IMG/VR virus record: IMGVR_UViG_3300020172_000247
Location: 1-22,490 of that record
DNA length: 22,490 bases
Source of the DNA: a virus
Reading direction: 5' to 3' (one strand)
Part shown: positions 6,207-11,441 of the stretch, in pieces
Numbering within the stretch: the stretch's first letter is position 1
Layout of the letters: every line of letters starts with the position of its first letter
Notes under the pieces: generated by a model
The model's database searches: none
What the model saw: only the letters and a program-made list of their open reading frames with translations
What the model was told of the DNA's origin: nothing
Translations under genes and position numbers: made by a program

Positions 6207-7276
6207 ATCATCCAGACCACGAAATAGAAATGGCTCGTTCCGAACTATATTCAATAGCCAAGTATGCTATGGCACTTCACGAGATGTTAGAAAATGTCAG
6301 TGAGCTAGAAGGCATGGAAGGTTGGCAACAGAGTAAAATTACCAAAGCAGCTGATTACATGGAAAGTGTTTATCAAAGCATTACACATGAAATGAAATTT
6401 GGTGTGGCGGAGAACACAAATTCTCCCGCCTATCAAAGAGTGGAACTTTACAATCAAGGTCGTAAAGCAGGTCTAAGTGGCAAAGGTACCAATCCCTACG
6501 GTGATCCAGATAACAGTAGAGAAGCATATTTCTGGCAAGAAGGTTACGAAGATGGTCAAATACTTAGAAGCAAAGGTGTGGCGGAAGGCGACTATCCCAA
6601 CGACCCATTCAGAGAAATACACAGTCAAGGTCAACAGGCAGGTATTGCCGGAAAACCAAACAATAATCCATACGGCGAACCGGGCGATAGCAAAGAAGCA
6701 TCTTACTGGGACGACGGTTATGAACTTGGTCTACAAATTAGAAGAAAAAGAACAGGTGTGGCGGAAGCAGGACGCGGCAGTAATAAAGGATATGCTCCTG
6801 GATTTGCCAGTCCAACAGCACCAAATCTAAGACCTGTTGGCGGTCCAAAACAAGATGATGAATATGTAAATGGCGGTCCAGTAAACAATATCGAAGTATC
6901 TATTAACGATCGTCCTTGGAAGATATTTCCAGGCAAGGGGCCGGATGGTAGCAAGGCATTTTTCCAACAAAAACAAGACGTTGACGAAATGTGCAAACGC
7001 AAGACTGCCGCAACTGGCAAAAAATGGAGTTGGGGTGTCACAGGTGACCCTGCTACTAACGAAAGTGTAGAAGAAAACAAAAAAGGTGTACGTGCTGTCA
7101 AGCATACTACAAAACCTAGAAATCCTGTAATGGCTGGAGACAAGCCGGGCAAAGCCACTGTTACTCATAAAAATAAAAAGAAAGATGCAGAACGCGGAAT
7201 TGAGAAACACAAAGGCAAAGAGCCTGCCTATGAATCTCGTCTTTGGAACGCACTTTCGCAACATCTAGAAAAATAA
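6203..7276 (+). CDS. Modular protein with two RMF-like repeats separated by VAE sites
   Basis: A 357-residue modular protein. Residues 1-66 are a helical domain (EMARSELYSIAKYA, WQQSKITKAADYME) of a kind I recall from marine phage proteins. GVAE|N follows at 67-71. Two tandem repeats follow (71-129 and 130-189), each with x-x-G-x-x-A-G-x-x-G-x(5-6)-NPYG and then W-x-x-GYE-x-G, ending in GVAEG or GVAEA. The repeat pattern resembles ribosome modulation factor (RMF). Residues 229-281 form another module (VSINDRPWKIFPGKG, KKWSWGVTG). TNESVEEN follows at 285-292, then a Lys-rich stretch. There is no N-terminal leader, but the C-terminus ESRLWNALSQHLEK resembles the internal leader EMRLFNALMAPKHRLVE of the giant protein. 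Ribosome binding is an inference. Confidence 0.8.
   Translation: MNHPDHEIEMARSELYSIAKYAMALHEMLENVSELEGMEGWQQSKITKAADYMESVYQSITHEMKFGVAENTNSPAYQRVELYNQGRKAGLSGKGTNPYGDPDNSREAYFWQEGYEDGQILRSKGVAEGDYPNDPFREIHSQGQQAGIAGKPNNNPYGEPGDSKEASYWDDGYELGLQIRRKRTGVAEAGRGSNKGYAPGFASPTAPNLRPVGGPKQDDEYVNGGPVNNIEVSINDRPWKIFPGKGPDGSKAFFQQKQDVDEMCKRKTAATGKKWSWGVTGDPATNESVEENKKGVRAVKHTTKPRNPVMAGDKPGKATVTHKNKKKDAERGIEKHKGKEPAYESRLWNALSQHLEK
6401..6415 (+). repeat. GVAE box, DNA-conserved copy 2
   Basis: GGTGTGGCGGAGAAC encodes Gly-Val-Ala-Glu-Asn and matches the first 11 bases of the other boxes. It marks the junction between the N-terminal helical domain and the first RMF-like repeat. Confidence 0.7.
6413..6589 (+). 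repeat. RMF-like module 1 (59 residues)
   Basis: Residues 71-129 of the gene at 6203. Key residues are NQGRKAG, NPYG, then W and GYEDG, ending in KGVAEG. Compared with module 2 the glycines, NPYG and the W..GYE core are kept while other positions differ, so this is an old protein-level duplication rather than a fresh DNA copy. Confidence 0.75.
6575..6589 (+). repeat. GVAEG box, DNA-conserved copy 3
   Basis: GGTGTGGCGGAAGGC encodes Gly-Val-Ala-Glu-Gly. With the three A bases in front, it matches copy 1 at 17 of 18 positions. It separates the two RMF-like modules. Confidence 0.75.
6590..6769 (+). repeat. RMF-like module 2 (60 residues)
   Basis: Residues 130-189 of the gene at 6203. Key residues are SQGQQAGIAG, NNPYG, then YWDDGYELG, ending in TGVAEA. 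AGIAG is also the wording found in E. coli RMF (QRGYQAGIAG), as I recall that sequence. Confidence 0.75.
6755..6769 (+). repeat. GVAEA box, DNA-conserved copy 4
   Basis: GGTGTGGCGGAAGCA encodes Gly-Val-Ala-Glu-Ala and shares 12 bases with the other boxes. It ends the second RMF-like module. Confidence 0.75.
7056..7075 (+). repeat. 20-bp direct repeat (NESVEE), copy 2
   Basis: Identical over 20 bases to 4977-4996. Both copies are preceded by a similar D-P-T/A-x-x context (DPTSNESVEE and DPATNESVEE), so the related stretch at protein level is about ten residues. Confidence 0.7.
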
Positions 7277-8523
7277 TGCGTATAGTAGAACTAGTCGAAT
7301 CATCAAAGCGTACACCAGATTTGATGGATGCTTTTGCTGCGTTCTTTCCTCTAGCCATGCAAGAGTTAGAAATTGACCGATTGCCTGATATTAAATTAGA
7401 ACTACATTTAGAATTAGATGAACAGCCTTCATTTGGTAAGTTTGTTCAAAGTGAAAATAGAATGTATCTAGCAATAGAAGATCGACATCCAGTTGATATT
7501 CTTAGAACACTGGCACACGAACTAGTACATTACAAACAGGGTGTAGAACACGAATTAACTTCCAATAGTGGCGATACTGGTAGTCCTCAAGAAAACGAAG
7601 CACATGAAGTTGCTGGCATTATTATGCGACATTTTAATAAACAGCATCCAGAATTCTTCGATACTTCTGCCATTAATATCAGCGAAAGTTTTAAAAAGAA
7701 AGCAGCGGGTCTAGCATTAGGTGCATTGTCTTTAGGTGCTCAAGCTACTGCTCCCCAGATAGTTCAACAGATTGTTGAACCAGGCGATACTGTGTATTCC
7801 ATTGCAAGACAGAATAATGTTCCTCCTGCAGAGATTATGAAACTTAATAAAATGGGCAAGCAGACAAAACTTGAAATTGGTCAAAAGGTAAAAGTGCCTG
7901 ACTATTCGAAGCCAATTAAATTGCCCAGCACAGTAACTCCTACTGTTAAACAACCTCCTAATATTTCTCCAGCAGCACAGGCAGCACCTATGAAAGTATT
8001 GCCCAAAGTTGGCGATGAAGTTTCTTTGTTGAGTGACAATCCTGATGCAGAAGCTGCTTTACAAACTGCTGCCAAAGCCGCAGGACTTAAAGGTGCAGAA
8101 CTAGCACAGTTTATGGCACAGACTCGACACGAAAGTTGGGACTTTGGTAAAATGAAAGAAGTAGGCAACAAGAAAAGATTTGCCAAATATGAAACTCCAC
8201 GTAAAGCAAGACAGTTGGGCAACAAAGTAAAAGGCGACGGTGAAAGATTCAAAGGCCGCGGCTTTATACAATTAACTGGACGTGATAATTATACTCGTGC
8301 CAGTGAGCAAATTTTTGGTGATGACAGACTAGTTCGTAAACCCGAATTAGCCAGTGACCTTAATGTTGCTGCTAAGATTGCTATTTGGTATTGGAAGAAT
8401 CAAGTTAGACCTAATGTTAATAATTTTAACAATACAAAAGAAGTAACTAACGCAATTAATCCTGGTCTAAGCGGGCTACAAGATAGACATAATAAATTTA
8501 AAGAATATCTAGCAATATTATGA
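7276..8523 (+). CDS. Modular lysin: HExxH metallopeptidase-like domain, LysM, GH19-type lysozyme, with block leader
   Basis: Starting at the ATG that overlaps the previous stop (TAATG), the protein has 415 residues and begins MRIVELVE|SS. Residues 40-125 hold a zinc-peptidase-like motif, HELVH at 81-85 with a following NEAHE (107-111). ISE|S at 135-138 precedes a basic-then-hydrophobic stretch ending in AQATA (139-159) that looks like a signal peptide. Residues 166-208 are a LysM peptidoglycan-binding domain (PGDTVYSIARQNNV, IGQKVKVP). Residues about 258-400 are a GH19 chitinase/lysozyme-type domain with RHESW (E286) and GRGFIQLTGRDNY (328-340). The likely job is cell-wall degradation. The leader suggests it could be virion-borne and cut into two parts, but it may also be the late lysis enzyme. 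No holin is seen nearby. Confidence 0.85.
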   Translation: MRIVELVESSKRTPDLMDAFAAFFPLAMQELEIDRLPDIKLELHLELDEQPSFGKFVQSENRMYLAIEDRHPVDILRTLAHELVHYKQGVEHELTSNSGDTGSPQENEAHEVAGIIMRHFNKQHPEFFDTSAINISESFKKKAAGLALGALSLGAQATAPQIVQQIVEPGDTVYSIARQNNVPPAEIMKLNKMGKQTKLEIGQKVKVPDYSKPIKLPSTVTPTVKQPPNISPAAQAAPMKVLPKVGDEVSLLSDNPDAEAALQTAAKAAGLKGAELAQFMAQTRHESWDFGKMKEVGNKKRFAKYETPRKARQLGNKVKGDGERFKGRGFIQLTGRDNYTRASEQIFGDDRLVRKPELASDLNVAAKIAIWYWKNQVRPNVNNFNNTKEVTNAINPGLSGLQDRHNKFKEYLAIL

Positions 8524-9038
8524 GAGCAGATGAATTTATAAATGAAAACACCGCCGATGGCATCAACAAGATGTTTAACAATCTAGGTGATCCTGTGTAT
8601 GCTAATCTACAACGAGTAGCATTATTAGCCATGCAAGGAAGACAGCAAGAAGCAGCCGGACGCTTACAATCAGTAATCAAAAATGCTTCCCCTAATGTGC
8701 AAAAAAAAATCACAGATGCAGTAAACAATATTAAACCTGTTACAATAGATGGTAAAATAGCCGATTCTAGTACATTGGATAAAAGTAAACAACATCAGGA
8801 TTGGATCTTAAACACATTCATTCCGTGGGTAACGTCTTTATTAGATCAGCAAGGCATGGCAGAAAATTTTGCTGACGGTAAGAATCCTGGACGAAAGGGT
8901 CTAGCTAAACGTAGTGGAGTAAATACCAAAGCCAGTGTTAGTAGTCTGCGTAAGACTGCAAAAAATTCATCGGGTGAAAAGCAACGTATGGCACACTGGT
9001 TGGCTAATATGAAAGCAGGAAGGGCAAAAAAGAAATGA
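8520..9038 (+). CDS. Leader-bearing modular protein (MRADEFINE) with basic C-terminal module
   Basis: A 172-residue protein overlapping the lysin stop by four bases. Its start MRADEFINE|N is strikingly like T4 internal protein leaders (MKTYQEFI-x-E). A helical middle follows (ANLQRVALLAMQGRQQEAA). Then comes GMAE|N at about 113-116 and a basic C-terminal module, ADGKNPGRKGLAKRSGV to the Lys-rich end. The C-terminal module resembles a short domain I remember as recurring in marine phage proteins of unknown function. Nucleic-acid or head-interior binding would fit the charge, but this is inference. Confidence 0.75.
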   Translation: MRADEFINENTADGINKMFNNLGDPVYANLQRVALLAMQGRQQEAAGRLQSVIKNASPNVQKKITDAVNNIKPVTIDGKIADSSTLDKSKQHQDWILNTFIPWVTSLLDQQGMAENFADGKNPGRKGLAKRSGVNTKASVSSLRKTAKNSSGEKQRMAHWLANMKAGRAKKK

Positions 9039-9697
9039 AAATAACTGAACTATTAACAGAGTCTGCTAAGAAAGGTCTTTACTATTACGTAAATAAACGT
9101 AAGAAAGCAGGTACTAGTAGAAGCAAAAATAATCCTAAAGCGCCGTCTGAACAAGATTGGAAAAATACTGCCAAGACTGCTAAAAACGAAGGCGGCAATC
9201 CTCGACAGGCTGCTATTGCCATTGCTAAACGTGAATCAGGAAAATACAATAAAGATGGTGAGCGTATAAAAGAAGATTCATTATTAGATCAAGAATTTGA
9301 TCTTATTGAATCAATCATCGAAAAATTAGCAGAACATAACGGTGTAGATGCAGAAGTAATCTGGGAGGACCTAGAAAGTCTCACAGAAGATGAACTCTAC
9401 GCTTTTGCTGTGACGTCAGAGCCTGTGATGGAAGACTGGCAAAAGGCCAACAAGCGTGACAACACAGATGGCATGAGTCAAAAGGCTGTGAATGCGTATC
9501 GCAGAGAGAATCCTGGTTCAAAGTTGAAAACTGCTGTGACCACCAAGCCGTCAAAGTTAAAGAAAGGCTCAAAGGCTAGCAAACGTCGTTCAAGTTATTG
9601 CAGTCGTAGTCGCGGACAGATGAAGATGCACAGTATTAGCTGTAGTAAAACTCCAGACAAAGCAATCTGCAAAGCACGTAGACGTTGGAACTGCTGA
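9035..9697 (+). CDS. Leader-bearing modular protein (MKITELLTE) with Cys-containing C-terminal module
   Basis: A 220-residue protein with ATGA overlap to its predecessor and leader MKITELLTE|S. Residues 13-75 form one basic module (KKGLYYYVNKRKKAGTSRS; GNPRQAAIAIAKRESGKYN). Residues 80-130 are acidic and helical. Residues 133-220 form a third module with DWQKANKRDNTDGMSQKAVN, then SYCSRSRGQMKMHSISCSK and the end RRRWNC. Cysteines at 189, 203, 212 and 220 could bind metal or form disulfides. I recall the third module as a domain of unknown function recurring in marine phages (possibly DUF6321; from memory, unchecked). No enzyme motif is visible. Confidence 0.78.
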   Translation: MKITELLTESAKKGLYYYVNKRKKAGTSRSKNNPKAPSEQDWKNTAKTAKNEGGNPRQAAIAIAKRESGKYNKDGERIKEDSLLDQEFDLIESIIEKLAEHNGVDAEVIWEDLESLTEDELYAFAVTSEPVMEDWQKANKRDNTDGMSQKAVNAYRRENPGSKLKTAVTTKPSKLKKGSKASKRRSSYCSRSRGQMKMHSISCSKTPDKAICKARRRWNC

Positions 9698-10236
9698 TGA
9701 GAGATTTATTGACTATTATAGAAGCTGTAGAGACTAAAAAGTTAACTACAGAAAAACTTCCCTATGGTAAGTCAGGACTCAATCCTGTAATGAGCGATGC
9801 TAGCATCAACTATCATTACGAAAAACTAGCCAAGGGTTATGCAGAAAGATATAACAAAGGCGAAGGTGATCCTACGTTTAATGAAGCAGGAAACTTTCTT
9901 CACAATTTGTTTTTTCCTCAACTACAACCTCCAAAGGCCAGTAACAAGCCTGCAGGTGCATGTCTAGAACTTATTGAGAAAAAATTTAAATCATTTGAAA
10001 AATTTCAAGAAGATATCCAAACTGAAGCTATGAAGATACAGGGCAGTGGATGGATTTATCTCAGCACATCCGGTGCTATTAAAACAATTAAAAATCACGA
10101 AGTTAGAAAAGATATAGCATTGTTAATTGATTGGTGGGAACATGCCTGGGCATTGGACTATCAAGCAGACAAACAAAAATATCTTAAAAACATTTGGCGT
10201 ATAATTAATTGGGAAGTTGTCAACTCAAGATTATAA
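9697..10236 (+). CDS. sod: Fe/Mn superoxide dismutase with block leader
   Basis: The best start is the ATG at 9697, overlapping the previous TGA, giving 179 residues. The protein converts superoxide to oxygen and hydrogen peroxide. The four metal ligands of the family can be placed at H40 (NYHYEKLAKGY), H69 (NEAGNFLHN), D145 and H149 (DWWEHAWALDYQ). The C-terminal KYLKNIWRIINW is typical. The family usually has about 190-210 residues; the N-terminal helical region is short. The metal-site region FLHNLFF replaces the usual NHxxFW, so the second ligand rests on a gapless alignment by eye. Its start MRDLLTIIE|A resembles the block leaders and is not part of ordinary SODs, so it may be packaged in the head. 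Metal preference cannot be told. Confidence 0.85.
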   Translation: MRDLLTIIEAVETKKLTTEKLPYGKSGLNPVMSDASINYHYEKLAKGYAERYNKGEGDPTFNEAGNFLHNLFFPQLQPPKASNKPAGACLELIEKKFKSFEKFQEDIQTEAMKIQGSGWIYLSTSGAIKTIKNHEVRKDIALLIDWWEHAWALDYQADKQKYLKNIWRIINWEVVNSRL

Positions 10237-10237
10237 C

Positions 10238-10759
10238 ATGAATCAAAGACCATTGTATTTTATTTCTCGAAGAAAAGAATTAGAATTAATTAATAAACTA
10301 GAAACTATTGTCGATAACAGATTGTTTCACCCTTCTAATACTGCTGTGATACAAGCCAGTGTTGATTTTGCAGGAACTGCGGCTATGCATCTTGCTCATT
10401 CTTGGTCTGTTGGTGGGGAAATTATTCCGATTATTCCAATTGAAGTAACGTATCCCAACGAATCCTACGACTATGTTCGATCAAAATTTCAATACGATAT
10501 GCGTTGGCAACTAGAACATTTTGATTATAAACGATTTGTAGTTGTCGAAGCAGGTATTATTCGCGGTGGAAATTGGAAATGGATTTTAGAAGAATTTGCT
10601 CTTTTAAATGTTCCTCGAGAAAATATCACACTAGTAACTATGGTAGAAAATATTCATGCAGTTATAAAGTCTGACTATGTTGGTGAGTATTACGATGACG
10701 ATAAAGAAGATCTAACCTTCTACTTTGAAAAATTCAACAAGCACTGGCCAGTAAAGTAA
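10238..10759 (+). CDS. Unknown protein, possibly phosphoribosyltransferase fold
   Basis: Using the ATG at 10238, just after the SOD stop, gives 173 residues. The segment RFVVVEAGIIRGGNWKWI resembles the PRPP-binding loop region of phosphoribosyltransferases (four hydrophobic residues, an acidic residue, then a Gly-rich turn), followed by an alternating helix/strand pattern (NVPRENITLVTMVEN). The usual D-D pair of that loop is not there (V-E-A instead), so a degenerate or unrelated protein is possible. The gene lacks the block leader and probably ends the first transcription unit, because a promoter follows. I do not recognise the family with confidence. Confidence 0.65.
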   Translation: MNQRPLYFISRRKELELINKLETIVDNRLFHPSNTAVIQASVDFAGTAAMHLAHSWSVGGEIIPIIPIEVTYPNESYDYVRSKFQYDMRWQLEHFDYKRFVVVEAGIIRGGNWKWILEEFALLNVPRENITLVTMVENIHAVIKSDYVGEYYDDDKEDLTFYFEKFNKHWPVK

Positions 10760-10768
10760 CCAAACAGG

Positions 10769-10797
10769 TTGCTTTCTACCTAAATAATCTATACTAT
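10769..10797 (+). promoter_or_regulatory. Sigma70-like promoter upstream of the dsbA-like gene
   Basis: TTGCTT (10769-10774), a 17-base spacer and TACTAT (10792-10797). The spacer contains CTACC and CTAAATA (10780-10786), shared with the promoters at 14120 and 20099. The ribosome site AAGGAG follows before the ATG at 10818. Confidence 0.6.
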
Positions 10798-10817
10798 AAC
10801 ACACAAGGAGATAATCT

Positions 10818-11090
10818 ATGGGAAAAGCATTTGGAGCCCCAGAGCAGGCTAAAATTAAACAAATCGTTGCCGAAGGCATGACAGTCATGCAGGAAATTCA
10901 AGACCTTACAGAAGGATTGAATGATACAATTAAAGCAGTGGCAGAAGAACTAGAAGTTAAACCTAGTGTGATTAAAAAAGCAATTCGCATTGCACAAAAA
11001 GATCAATGGGATCAAGTCTGGAGAGAATTTGACGATCTAGAAACTATTGTTGACATCAGTGGACATAGTTTCCGTAAAAAAGATGATTGA
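10818..11090 (+). CDS. dsbA: DsbA-like double-stranded DNA-binding protein
   Basis: A 90-residue protein preceded by a promoter and a good ribosome site (AAGGAG). The stretch AEELEVKPSVIKKAIRIAQK (42-61) followed by FDDLETIVD (71-79) matches the layout of T4 DsbA (AKDELGV then a helix with HKD, and a VVELYDTV end), which has nearly the same length. T4 DsbA binds double-stranded DNA and is linked to late transcription; here that role is inferred from resemblance by eye. The gene overlaps the next one by eight bases and lies close upstream of the polymerase. Confidence 0.65.
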   Translation: MGKAFGAPEQAKIKQIVAEGMTVMQEIQDLTEGLNDTIKAVAEELEVKPSVIKKAIRIAQKDQWDQVWREFDDLETIVDISGHSFRKKDD

Positions 11091-11373
11091 AATTTTTAGA
11101 CCTACCTTTGAATGGATTCGTAATGATTGGAATTCTAATCGCTTTCGCTTTTTTGTTGAGTTGCTTGCTTGGGCTATATCTATCGGGTGTAGCATTACGA
11201 TGGCATCCACGGTTCCAAATCCACCCCTACTTATTCTCTATCCTATATGGATTATGGGTTGTGCTATGTACGCTTGGGCTGCTTGGACTAGGAAAAGTTT
11301 TGGCATGCTGGCTAACTATCTATTGTTAACCACAATAGATTCGATTGGCCTAATTAGAATGTTAAATAATTAA
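11083..11373 (+). CDS. Small membrane protein
   Basis: Starting at the ATG at 11083 (inside the end of the dsbA-like gene) gives 96 residues. After a short charged N-terminus there are about three hydrophobic segments, roughly 25-43 (VELLAWAISIGCSITMAST), 47-66 and 74-92 (GMLANYLLLTTIDSIGLIRM). The inner membrane is the likely location. I recall similar small membrane proteins near replication genes in marine phages, but no function is known to me. An alternative open frame at 11087-11329 is also hydrophobic; I prefer this frame because it runs on to a stop just before the polymerase leader and has charged segments flanking the hydrophobic ones. Confidence 0.65.
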   Translation: MIEIFRPTFEWIRNDWNSNRFRFFVELLAWAISIGCSITMASTVPNPPLLILYPIWIMGCAMYAWAAWTRKSFGMLANYLLLTTIDSIGLIRMLNN

Positions 11374-11391
11374 GAGAAAGGTTCGACCAGC

Positions 11392-11431
11392 CATAAATGG
11401 TTATGAAGGTATTTGTCAGCCGCAAATGACA
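11392..11431 (+). promoter_or_regulatory. Possible translational operator upstream of the DNA polymerase
   Basis: The polymerase leader contains small inverted repeats: CATAA/TTATG (11392-11396 with 11401-11405), ATTTG/CAAAT (11411-11415 with 11423-11427) and TGTCA/TGACA (11414-11418 with 11427-11431). The last two overlap, so they cannot form together. The TGTCA/TGACA stem ends directly before the ribosome site TGGAG (11432-11436). T4 gp43 represses its own translation at such a position. Stems are only 5 bp, so this is tentative. Confidence 0.3.
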
Positions 11432-11441
11432 TGGAGAAAAT

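Noticed and set aside
4652-6769. Repeated GGTGTGGCGGA boxes as a CRISPR array
   Set aside because: Copies are short, widely and unevenly spaced, and in frame inside two coding genes.
6477-6830. Alternative + frame inside the RMF-like gene
   Set aside because: The main frame shows repeats and conserved boxes; this frame is a shadow made of the same repeats.
6718-7358. Three overlapping reverse-strand frames
   Set aside because: They overlap each other and two good + strand genes; likely a by-product of base composition.
10760-10817. Terminator after the first gene block
   Set aside because: No stem followed by a T-run is visible in this gap or in the gaps at 14112 and 20114.
11087-11329. 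Hydrophobic 80-codon frame overlapping the small membrane protein
   Set aside because: Both frames are open, but the frame from 11083 is longer, couples to the dsbA-like stop and looks more like a real membrane protein. Not fully excluded.
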